A stretch of DNA of 7,099 bases from Caryophanales bacterium UBA6879 (GTDB taxonomy: Bacteria > Bacillota_I > Bacilli_A > RFN20 > CAG-288): NCBI GenBank assembly GCA_002449135.1, contig DKCH01000038.1, positions 49,977 through 57,075 of the forward strand, given 5' to 3'. Made by a program: the position numbers and the translations under genes. Position 1 is the stretch's first letter. Each line of letters begins with the position of its first letter. Below are positions 1 through 6,135 of the stretch, piece after piece. A model generated the notes under the pieces. It worked only from the letters and a program-made list of their open reading frames with translations. It did not search any database and was not told the DNA's origin.

Positions 1-732
1 AATTTTACTTGTAAAGTTTATAAGATTGATGCTTCAAAAAGATTTTTAAGTAAATTAGTCGGTATTAGTGATCCTGAACAAAAAAGAAAAATAATAGGTA
101 AAGAATTTATCGAAACTTTTAAAGAAGAATCTTCTAAATTAGGAAAATTTGAATATTTAGCTCAAGGTACTCTTTATACTGATATTATTGAATCTGGAAC
201 TAAGAATGCTCAAAAAATTAAGTCTCACCATAATGTTGGTGGGCTTCCTAAGGATTTAGGATTTAAGCTTATTGAACCTTTAAATACTTTATTTAAAGAT
301 GAGGTAAGAGAACTAGGTTTAAAATTAGGTTTAAGTCCTGAAATTGTTTATCGTCAACCTTTTCCAGGACCAGGTTTAGCTATTAGAATTATTGGTGAAA
401 TAACTCCTAGTAAAATTAAACTTGTTCAAGAAAGTGACTATATATTAAGAGACGAAATAAAAAAAGCTGGTTTAGATAAAGAAATATGGCAATACTTTAC
501 TGTATTAACTAATATAAAATCAGTTGGTGTTATGGGTGATGAACGTACTTATCAATACGCTATTGGTATTCGTGGTGTTACTTCTATTGATGGGATGACT
601 GCTGATTTTGCAAGGATTCCATATGATGTTTTATCAAAAATTTCTACACGTATAGTTAATAAGGTTAAAGGTATTAATAGAGTTTTATTTGATATTACTT
701 CTAAACCACCTTCAACTATTGAATGGGAATAA
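1..732 (+). CDS. guaA: GMP synthase (glutamine-hydrolysing), 3' part
   Basis: This is the C-terminal 243 residues of GMP synthase, which amidates XMP to GMP using ATP and glutamine in cytoplasmic purine synthesis. The frame is open from base 1, so the gene begins upstream; the family is usually about 510-525 residues. The N-terminal glutamine amidotransferase domain and the P-loop of the ATP-pyrophosphatase domain are outside the window. Visible family motifs, numbered in the fragment, are QGTLY and DIIES (55-65), KSHHNVGGLP (74-83), RQPFPGPGL (118-126) and the diagnostic C-terminal tail KPPSTIEWE (235-243), which lies in the dimerisation domain. The stop is TAA at 730-732. The glnA ribosome-binding site follows within 6 nt, so the two genes are probably one transcript. 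No odd residues were seen. The identification is secure; only the missing 5' part is unknown. Confidence 0.97.
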   Translation, partial: NFTCKVYKIDASKRFLSKLVGISDPEQKRKIIGKEFIETFKEESSKLGKFEYLAQGTLYTDIIESGTKNAQKIKSHHNVGGLPKDLGFKLIEPLNTLFKDEVRELGLKLGLSPEIVYRQPFPGPGLAIRIIGEITPSKIKLVQESDYILRDEIKKAGLDKEIWQYFTVLTNIKSVGVMGDERTYQYAIGIRGVTSIDGMTADFARIPYDVLSKISTRIVNKVKGINRVLFDITSKPPSTIEWE

Positions 733-736
733 ATAA

Positions 737-742
737 AGGAGG
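737..742 (+). promoter_or_regulatory. Shine-Dalgarno site of glnA
   Basis: A perfect AGGAGG lies between the guaA stop and two consecutive ATG codons at 747 and 750. It leaves 4 nt to the first ATG and 7 nt to the second, which favours 750 as the start. It argues against the in-frame ATG at 723, which lies upstream of this site and inside guaA. Confidence 0.85.
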
Positions 743-749
743 AATTATG

Positions 750-2078
750 ATGACTAAGGAAGATATTTTAAAAAAAGCTAAAGAGGCAAAAGTAAATTAT
801 GTTCGTTTACAGTTTACTGATATGTTAGGAACTATTAAGGCTGTAGAAATTCCAGCTAGTAAATTAGAAGACGCTTTAGATGGAAAAGTAATGTTTGATG
901 GCTCTTCTATTGAAGGTTTTGTTCGTATTAAGGAAGCTGATATGTATTTAAAACCTGATTTTGATACTTGGATGATTCTTTCTTTTGAGGATGATAAGTT
1001 TGGTGTTGTGGCTAGATTAATTTGTGATGTTTATGATGCTAAATTAAAACCTTTTGCTGGTGATCCTCGATTTATTTTAAAAAATGTTGTTGATAAAATG
1101 AAAAAAATGGGTTTTGGTGCTTTAAATATTGGCTTTGAACCTGAGTTTTTCTTGTTTAAATTGGATCAAAATGGTGAACCAGTTTTAGAACCTAATGATA
1201 AAGGTGGTTATTTTGATTTATCTCCTTTAGATGGAGCTGAATATATAAGAAGAGAAATTTGTTTAGAATTAGAAAATTTAGGATTTGTTGTGCAAACTGC
1301 TCATCATGAAGTGGCTGTAGGTCAACATGAAATTAATTTTAAATTTTCTGATGTTATTCACGCTTGTGATAATGTGCAAACTTTTAAACAGGTTGTTAAA
1401 GTTATTGCTAGAAAAAATGGCTACTATGCGACTTTTATGCCTAAACCAATTAAAGGCATTAATGGTTCTGGTATGCATACTAATTGTTCTTTAGCTGATT
1501 TAAATGGTAATAACATTTTCTTTGATGAAAAAGATAGTATGCAATTATCTTTAGTTTGTCGTAAATGGTTAACTGGTATTTTAAATCATGCTCGTGGTTT
1601 AGCTTGTTTAACTAATCCTTCTGTTAATTCTTATAAAAGATTAATTCCTGGTTATGAAGCTCCTTGCTACGCTTGTTGGTCTGATGCTAATAGATCATCG
1701 ATGATTAGAATTCCTGCTATTAGAGGAGCTGCTACAAGAACTGAACTTAGAAATGTTGATTGTACTGCTAATCCTTATTTGGCTTTGGCTGGCATTTTAG
1801 CTTGTGGGCTTGATGGAATTCAAAATTTGAAAGAAAAGGATTTGATTCCACCTGTTTACGATAATATTTTTAGTTTAACTAGAGAAGAAAGAGAAGCAAA
1901 AGGAATAGAAAATTTACCAGAAAATTTAAAGGATGCAATAAAAGAATTGAAAAGAGATGAGCTTTTAAAGAAGACTCTAGGTTCACATACTTTTAATAAA
2001 TATGTGGAAGCTAAAACATTAGAATGGGATGCTTATCGTCAATTAATAACTGATTGGGAAATTAAACGTTATTTGTAA
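750..2078 (+). CDS. glnA: glutamine synthetase, type I (GSI-alpha-like)
   Basis: This enzyme makes glutamine from glutamate, ammonia and ATP; the family is a cytoplasmic dodecamer and the central step of ammonia assimilation. The 442-residue length matches the short Bacillus-type GSI-alpha (about 444) that lacks the adenylylation-site insertion of enteric GSI-beta. The N-terminal beta-grasp domain carries FDGSSIEGF (49-57) with the conserved Asp50. The catalytic domain shows FEPEFFLF (129-136, metal ligand Glu132), EVAVGQHE (187-194), NGSGMHTN with His243, NPSVNSYKRLIPGYEAP (289-305, flap Glu303), and NRSSMIRIP followed by RTELR (330-334) and the NPYLALAG segment. Arg59 sits where the Bacillus feedback-inhibition arginine lies, so glutamine feedback control is plausible. 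ATG 750 is preferred for SD spacing and because it places Asp50 at its usual number; ATG 747 adds one Met. No GlnR-like operator was seen upstream, and there is no room for a separate promoter after guaA. Protein identity is very secure. Confidence 0.97.
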   Translation: MTKEDILKKAKEAKVNYVRLQFTDMLGTIKAVEIPASKLEDALDGKVMFDGSSIEGFVRIKEADMYLKPDFDTWMILSFEDDKFGVVARLICDVYDAKLKPFAGDPRFILKNVVDKMKKMGFGALNIGFEPEFFLFKLDQNGEPVLEPNDKGGYFDLSPLDGAEYIRREICLELENLGFVVQTAHHEVAVGQHEINFKFSDVIHACDNVQTFKQVVKVIARKNGYYATFMPKPIKGINGSGMHTNCSLADLNGNNIFFDEKDSMQLSLVCRKWLTGILNHARGLACLTNPSVNSYKRLIPGYEAPCYACWSDANRSSMIRIPAIRGAATRTELRNVDCTANPYLALAGILACGLDGIQNLKEKDLIPPVYDNIFSLTREEREAKGIENLPENLKDAIKELKRDELLKKTLGSHTFNKYVEAKTLEWDAYRQLITDWEIKRYL

Positions 2079-2102
2079 TTATATTATTTAAAATAAATTA
2101 AG

Positions 2103-2128
2103 TTAGCATTCTTATTTTTAAGTGCTAA
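2103..2128 (+). promoter_or_regulatory. CIRCE-like inverted repeat upstream of gap
   Basis: The arms TTAGCATTC (2103-2111) and AAGTGCTAA (2120-2128) flank an 8-nt T-rich spacer. The HrcA operator CIRCE is TTAGCACTC-N9-GAGTGCTAA, so each arm matches at 8 of 9 positions but the spacer is one base short. The element lies just upstream of the predicted gap -35 box. It is followed by a run of A and not T, so it does not look like a glnA terminator. Being an operator is inference; the short spacer is the main argument against HrcA binding. Confidence 0.5.
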
Positions 2129-2135
2129 AAAAATG

Positions 2136-2164
2136 TTTACTACTATTGACTAGTGTTTTATAAT
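2136..2164 (+). promoter_or_regulatory. predicted sigma-A-type promoter of gap
   Basis: TTTACT (2136-2141) and a perfect TATAAT (2159-2164) are separated by 17 bp, which is optimal. Transcription would start near 2171, giving a leader of about 24 nt that includes the AGGAGG. A TTGACT at 2146-2151 is closer to the -35 consensus, but its only matching -10 (TATGTT, 2168-2173) would start transcription inside the SD, so it is less likely. Confidence 0.65.
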
Positions 2165-2177
2165 AAATATGTTGAAT

Positions 2178-2183
2178 AGGAGG
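2178..2183 (+). promoter_or_regulatory. Shine-Dalgarno site of gap
   Basis: A perfect AGGAGG lies 11 nt before the ATG at 2195. The spacing is slightly long, but no closer in-frame start codon exists and the NGFGRIGR motif falls at the expected distance from this Met. Confidence 0.8.
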
Positions 2184-2194
2184 ACAAATTATTA

Positions 2195-3253
2195 ATGTCA
2201 ACAATTAAATTAGCTATTAATGGCTTTGGACGTATTGGTCGTCTTGCTTTTAGAAGAGCTTATGAAATGGGTGGCTTTGAAGTAGTTGCTATCAACGATT
2301 TAGTTGATGCTAACACTTTAGCTTACTTATTAAAATACGATACCACTCATAGAGGGTGGGAAAAAGATGAAATTTCTGCCGAAGTCGAAAAGGATGAAGC
2401 TGGCAATTTCGTCAAAAACAATCTTGTTTTCAAAGGTAAAAAGATTCCAGTTTTAGGTAAAAAAGATCCTCACGATTTAAAATGGGGTAAATATGGTGTT
2501 GATATCGTATTAGAATGCACTGGTAGATTAAAGACTAAGGAAGATGGTGAAGTTCACTTAGCTAATGGCGCTAAAGGTGTTATTATCTCTGCTCCTTCTT
2601 CTTCTAAAGATATTCCTACTTATGTTTATGGTGTTAACTCTGATAAACTCACTGCTGATCAAAAGATCATCTCTGGTGCTTCTTGTACTACTAACTGCTT
2701 AGGTCCTGTTATGAAGGTCGTTTTAGAAAATTATGGTGTTGTCGGTGGATTTATGAACACTGTTCACGCTTATACTAACGATCAAACTATTCTTGATTTA
2801 GCTAAAGGTAATTTAAGAAGAGGTAGAGCTGCTGCTGCTAATATTGTTCCTACTACTACTGGCGCTGCTAGAGCTATTGGTAAAGTTATTCCTGAATTAA
2901 AGGGTAAACTTGATGGTGCTGCTTTAAGAGTTCCTGTTACTGATGGTTCAATCGTTGCTGTTTCTTTAATCTTAGATAAGAAAGTCACTAAGGAAGAAGT
3001 TAATGCTGCTATGAAGAAAGCTAGCGAAGGTGAATTAAAGGGTGTCTTAGGTTATACTGAAGATGAAATCGTTTCTTCTGATATCTTAGGTGATACTCAT
3101 GGTTCAATCTTTGATGCTACTCAAACTGTCATCATGGATCTTCCTAATGGTCAACAACTTGTCAACTTATATTCTTGGTATGATAATGAATATTCATTCA
3201 CCTGCCAATATGTAAGACTTGCTAAGCACTTTGCTGAAGTATTAGGTAAGTAA
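2195..3253 (+). CDS. gap: glyceraldehyde-3-phosphate dehydrogenase
   Basis: This is the phosphorylating, NAD-type GAPDH of glycolysis, which converts glyceraldehyde-3-phosphate to 1,3-bisphosphoglycerate; the family is a cytoplasmic homotetramer. The Rossmann domain has NGFGRIGR (9-16) and Asp35 after the second strand, which favours NAD over NADP. The active site SCTTNC holds the nucleophile Cys164, and His191 lies in the VHAYTNDQ segment. LRRGRAAAANIVPT, LRVPVTDGS and the terminal WYDNEYSFTCQ are all present. At 352 residues it is somewhat longer than the usual 330-340, with extra residues in the charged stretch around 56-76. The IVSSD, GSIFD and NEYSFTCQ segments recall lactobacilli (from memory, not searched). 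It has its own promoter and a strong terminator, so it can be transcribed alone. Asparagine is AAC in 8 of 18 cases, against about one in glnA, consistent with high expression. Confidence 0.98.
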   Translation: MSTIKLAINGFGRIGRLAFRRAYEMGGFEVVAINDLVDANTLAYLLKYDTTHRGWEKDEISAEVEKDEAGNFVKNNLVFKGKKIPVLGKKDPHDLKWGKYGVDIVLECTGRLKTKEDGEVHLANGAKGVIISAPSSSKDIPTYVYGVNSDKLTADQKIISGASCTTNCLGPVMKVVLENYGVVGGFMNTVHAYTNDQTILDLAKGNLRRGRAAAANIVPTTTGAARAIGKVIPELKGKLDGAALRVPVTDGSIVAVSLILDKKVTKEEVNAAMKKASEGELKGVLGYTEDEIVSSDILGDTHGSIFDATQTVIMDLPNGQQLVNLYSWYDNEYSFTCQYVRLAKHFAEVLGK

Positions 3254-3270
3254 TTTAACTAAACTAATTT

Positions 3271-3301
3271 AAAGCCTAGTATCTTTTACTAGGCTTTTTT
3301 T
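3271..3301 (+). terminator. intrinsic terminator after gap
   Basis: AAAGCCTAGT (3271-3280) pairs perfectly with ACTAGGCTTT (3288-3297) around a 7-nt loop. A run of seven T ends at 3301, sharing its first three bases with the stem. It lies between gap and pgk, and no convincing promoter was found between the gap stop and pgk. It probably lowers pgk-tpiA transcription relative to gap. Confidence 0.9.
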
Positions 3302-3319
3302 GAAAACAAGGAGAAAAAT

Positions 3320-4546
3320 ATGAAATTTAATATTGATGATTTAAAAGTTAAGGGATTAAGAGTAATTGTTAGAGTTGATTTTAATGTCCCATTTAATAAA
3401 GAAACTGGTGAAATTTCTGATAACAATAGAATTGTTGCTGCGTTACCTACTATTAAAAAGTTAGTTTCTTTAGGTGCTAAGGTTATTTTAATGTCACACT
3501 TAGGCAAGATTGATTTTAAGAAATCTCCTGAGGATATTGAAAAAGCTAAAAAGAAGAATAATATGGCTCCTGTAGCTAAGGCTTTAGAAGAACTTTTAGG
3601 TCAAAAAGTTACTTTTGTTCCTACTACTAGAGGACCAGAATTAGAAAAATCTATCAGTGAATTACATGATGGTGATGTCTTATTAATGCAAAATACTAGA
3701 TACGAGAAAGGTGAATCTAAGAATGATCCTGAATTAGCTAAATACTGGGCTAGCTTTGGTGATGCTTTTGTTATGGATGCTTTCGGTTCTGCTCATAGAG
3801 CTCATGTTTCCACTTATGGTATTCCTGAAATCTTAGAAAAAGAAGGTAAACAAGTTGCTGTTGGTTATTTAGTTGAAAAAGAAGTTAAAGCCTTATCTAG
3901 ATGTGTTAATGTTAAAAATGATGAAAGACCTTATGTTGCTATATTAGGTGGTTCAAAAGTTTCTGATAAGATTCAAGTTATTGATTCTTTATTAAAGAAA
4001 GTTGATCATATCTTAATTGGTGGTGGTATGGCTTATACTTTCTTAGCTAGTAAAGGTCATAAGATTGGAAATTCTTTATTTGAAGCTGATCAAGTTGAAT
4101 ATGCTAAGAAATGTTTAGAATCTGGTAAGATTGTTTTACCTGTTGATAATGTTGTCGCTAATGATTTTGCTACTCCTACTATTATTAAAGAAGTTGGTGA
4201 AGATATTCCTGATGGATTTATGGGTCTTGATATTGGTAAGAAGACTGAAAAATTATATAAAGATTACATTTTAAAGGCTAAGACTATTTTCTGGAATGGA
4301 CCAATGGGTGTCTTTGAAAATGAAAAGTTTGCTTCTGGTACTAAAGCAGTTTGCAAAGATTGTGCTGAAGCTACTAAAAATGGTGCCTTCTCTGTTATTG
4401 GTGGTGGTGATTCTGCTGCTGCTGTTAAACAATTTGGCTTTAAGAGTGAATTCAGCCATGTTTCTACTGGTGGCGGTGCTTCCTTAGAAATGATTCAATT
4501 TGATGGCCATATTCCTGGAATTGATATTATTCCAGATAAAAAGTAG
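3320..4546 (+). CDS. pgk: phosphoglycerate kinase
   Basis: This monomeric cytoplasmic enzyme transfers phosphate from 1,3-bisphosphoglycerate to ADP, the first ATP-yielding step of glycolysis. The N-terminal substrate domain has VRVDFNVP (17-24), Arg37 in the DNNR segment, SHLGK (59-63), QNTRYEKGE and MDAFGSAHRAHVST. The C-terminal nucleotide domain has ILGGSKVSDKI, GGGMAYTF, WNGPMGVFE (325-333), GGGDSAAA (361-368) and STGGGASLE (382-390). SHLGK carries Lys where SHLGR is usual, a conservative change. At 408 residues it is slightly longer than the typical 390-400. The start is supported by AAGGAG at 3308-3313, 6 nt before the ATG. The gene begins 18 nt after the gap terminator and is followed by tpiA after 23 nt, so pgk and tpiA form one unit probably fed by read-through from gap. 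Confidence 0.98.
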   Translation: MKFNIDDLKVKGLRVIVRVDFNVPFNKETGEISDNNRIVAALPTIKKLVSLGAKVILMSHLGKIDFKKSPEDIEKAKKKNNMAPVAKALEELLGQKVTFVPTTRGPELEKSISELHDGDVLLMQNTRYEKGESKNDPELAKYWASFGDAFVMDAFGSAHRAHVSTYGIPEILEKEGKQVAVGYLVEKEVKALSRCVNVKNDERPYVAILGGSKVSDKIQVIDSLLKKVDHILIGGGMAYTFLASKGHKIGNSLFEADQVEYAKKCLESGKIVLPVDNVVANDFATPTIIKEVGEDIPDGFMGLDIGKKTEKLYKDYILKAKTIFWNGPMGVFENEKFASGTKAVCKDCAEATKNGAFSVIGGGDSAAAVKQFGFKSEFSHVSTGGGASLEMIQFDGHIPGIDIIPDKK

Positions 4547-4569
4547 TTTTAAGAAAGTTGCAGCTATTT

Positions 4570-5322
4570 ATGAGAAAGAAAATATTATTCGGTAATTGGA
4601 AAATGAACAATATCCTTACAAAGGCTAAGATCTTTGTTAAGGATATTCCTTATATGTGTGAATTAGCTAAAAAGAAAAATCTTGATTTAGGTGTGGCTCC
4701 TTCATACTTATGCATTTCTTATTTAGTTGAGAATAGACATGATTTCTTGATCTATGCTCAAGAGGTTCACACTTGTTTAAAGGGTGCATTTACTGGTGAT
4801 ATTTCTATTCCTCAAATTAAAGATTTTGGAGTTCAAGGCTCTTTAGTTGGACATTCTGAAAGAAGAGCTTATCACCATGAAACTAATCAAGATTGTAATC
4901 TTAAGATTCAATTGTTGATTGAGCATGATATGGGTGCAATATATTGTGTTGGTGAGACTTTAAGTGAATATGAATCTAAAAAGGCTTTTGATGTTATTAA
5001 AAAGCAAATATATGAAGGATTAAGAAATATTTCTTCAGATGATTTGAAGCATGTTATTATTGCTTATGAACCAGTTTGGTCTATTGGTACTGGTAAAAAT
5101 GCATCAACTGATATTGCTGAAACTATGTGTAAATATATTAGAAGTTTAATTGCTGAAATGTTTACTCAAGAAGATGCTAATGAGATTAGAATCTTATATG
5201 GCGGTTCAGTTAAGCCAGATAATATTCATCAATATTTACTTCAACCAGATGTAGATGGTGCTTTAGTTGGTGGTGCTTCTTTAGAAGCAAATTCCTTTAT
5301 ATCGTTAATTGAAAATTGCTAA
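4570..5322 (+). CDS. tpiA: triosephosphate isomerase
   Basis: This is a dimeric TIM-barrel enzyme that interconverts dihydroxyacetone phosphate and glyceraldehyde-3-phosphate in the cytoplasm. From ATG 4570 the protein is 250 residues, the normal family length, and begins MRKKILFGNWKMN as expected. Catalytic residues are Lys11 (GNWKMN), His95 (GHSERR, 94-99) and Glu167 (YEPVWSIGTGK, 166-176, which leads into mobile loop 6). Phosphate-binding YGGSVKPDN (210-218) and GALVGGASL are present. Loop 6 has Ser171 where Ala is common, and the usual GE.S motif is GDIS (76-79); both look tolerable. A TTG at 4558 is in frame but would add four residues foreign to the family. No clear SD precedes either start; the only purine run (AAGAAAG, 4551-4557) lies 12 nt from the ATG. 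Coupling to pgk, whose stop is 23 nt upstream, is a plausible way to translate it. Confidence 0.96.
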   Translation: MRKKILFGNWKMNNILTKAKIFVKDIPYMCELAKKKNLDLGVAPSYLCISYLVENRHDFLIYAQEVHTCLKGAFTGDISIPQIKDFGVQGSLVGHSERRAYHHETNQDCNLKIQLLIEHDMGAIYCVGETLSEYESKKAFDVIKKQIYEGLRNISSDDLKHVIIAYEPVWSIGTGKNASTDIAETMCKYIRSLIAEMFTQEDANEIRILYGGSVKPDNIHQYLLQPDVDGALVGGASLEANSFISLIENC

Positions 5323-5327
5323 AGTTT

Positions 5328-5354
5328 AGCCTAGGTTAGCCTAGGCTTTTTTTT
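5328..5354 (+). terminator. intrinsic terminator after tpiA
   Basis: AGCCTAGG (5328-5335) and CCTAGGCT (5340-5347) form a perfect 8-bp stem with loop TTAG, followed by seven T (5348-5354). The hairpin sits on a tandem direct repeat of the 10-mer TTAGCCTAGG (5326-5335 and 5336-5345). It closes the glycolytic unit and separates it from the next gene. Confidence 0.92.
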
Positions 5355-5368
5355 AAGCAAAAATTTTA

Positions 5369-5374
5369 TATAAT
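5369..5374 (+). promoter_or_regulatory. predicted -10 box for the BI-1 gene
   Basis: A perfect TATAAT lies after the tpiA terminator and 24 nt before the ATG at 5399. No good -35 is present: at 17 bp spacing the position falls on the terminator's T-tract. In such AT-rich DNA a TATAAT can occur by chance, so support is mostly the need for a promoter after a strong terminator. The SD AAGAAAGG follows at 5383-5390. Confidence 0.4.
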
Positions 5375-5398
5375 ATTACTACAAGAAAGGTTTAATTT

Positions 5399-6130
5399 AT
5401 GGAATATTATAATAATATACAAAAAGATCAAAAACTATCTAAAAAAATAAGTAATAGTGGTACTTTAGGTACTTTTAAGGTTTTCTTGTTTTTTGCTTTA
5501 GGAATTTTGATTTCTGGTTTGATGGCTTTTTTCTATCCTTTTGTTTTTGCTTTTTTAATTGCTGATAGTTATCAAGCTTATTTTATTTCTTTAGCTGTTT
5601 TTGCTGTTTTGTATTTGCTTTCTTCTTTTTTACCTACTATTGGTTATGTTAAACAAAATTCTATATTGACAGGTATTGGTTATTTTATTAGCGCAATTTC
5701 TTTTGGTGGATTAATTTCAGTTTATACTTTGTTTTTAGATACTAGTATATTAGCTACTGCTTTATTAGTTACTGGTGGAATGTTTTTAATTGCTGGTATT
5801 ATTGGAGTCTTATTTAAAGGAAAATTATATAAGACTATAGGAATCTTATCTGCTGGGATGATAGCTTTAATGGTTTTGGTTTTAATTTCTTTCTTCTTTT
5901 ATGAAATGACAGTCTTAGATTGGATTATTTCTATTTTGGGTGTAATTATTTTTACTTTATGGGCTGCTATTGATATTAATAGAGTTGTTAAAAAAGGTGA
6001 AAACTTATATTTTAATAACAGTAATAGTGAAGCTTTATATGAGGCTTTTGTTTTATATACTGATTTTGCTTCGGTTTTTGTTTATGTTTTACGTTTAATT
6101 CTAATTCTTTCACAAAGAAATAGAAACTAA
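5399..6130 (+). CDS. Bax inhibitor-1 (BI-1/YccA, TMBIM) family membrane protein
   Basis: This is a 243-residue protein with about seven hydrophobic segments, roughly at 27-52, 58-82, 88-110, 114-137, 142-168, 171-191 and 214-238, after a short polar N-terminus; it should sit in the cytoplasmic membrane. The family is recognised mainly from the C-terminal signature: IDINR ends TM6 and LYTDFASVFVYVLRLI forms TM7, compared with YDLNQ and LYLDFLNLFLDILRFIG as I recall them from the Bacillus homologue YetJ. Asp192 and Asp222 correspond to the two aspartates that form the pH-sensing pair of YetJ, a pH-dependent calcium leak channel. The linker between them is about six residues longer here. Bacterial roles are poorly known, so calcium leak is a family-based suggestion only. 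The start has SD AAGAAAGG 8 nt upstream. The next gene begins 5 nt after the stop, suggesting co-transcription. The protein diverges from typical members in its first half. Confidence 0.82.
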   Translation: MEYYNNIQKDQKLSKKISNSGTLGTFKVFLFFALGILISGLMAFFYPFVFAFLIADSYQAYFISLAVFAVLYLLSSFLPTIGYVKQNSILTGIGYFISAISFGGLISVYTLFLDTSILATALLVTGGMFLIAGIIGVLFKGKLYKTIGILSAGMIALMVLVLISFFFYEMTVLDWIISILGVIIFTLWAAIDINRVVKKGENLYFNNSNSEALYEAFVLYTDFASVFVYVLRLILILSQRNRN

Positions 6131-6135
6131 TAATT

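Noticed and set aside
723..749. Longer glnA starting at ATG 723
   Set aside because: This start overlaps the end of guaA and lies upstream of the AGGAGG at 737-742. The added residues do not belong to the GlnA family N-terminus, and the 442-residue form fits the family length.
1278..1478. Minus-strand open frame inside glnA
   Set aside because: It is antisense to a strongly conserved coding region, resembles no family, and has no RBS or promoter of note. The same reasoning removes the minus-strand frames at 2782-2988, 3289-3507 and 4271-4459 and the + strand frame at 4296-4487 inside pgk.
2103..2135. Hairpin between glnA and gap as a glnA terminator
   Set aside because: The stem is followed by a run of A and not T on the + strand, so it does not have the form of an intrinsic terminator for glnA. 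It is better read as an operator-like palindrome.
2146..2173. Alternative gap promoter TTGACT-N16-TATGTT
   Set aside because: The start site would fall at about 2180, inside the AGGAGG, giving a leader without a usable SD. The upstream TTTACT-N17-TATAAT pair avoids this.
4558..4569. TTG start for tpiA adding MQLF
   Set aside because: Triosephosphate isomerases normally begin M-R-K close to the GNWKMN motif, which ATG 4570 gives. The purine run abuts the TTG with no spacing, so it cannot serve as its SD.
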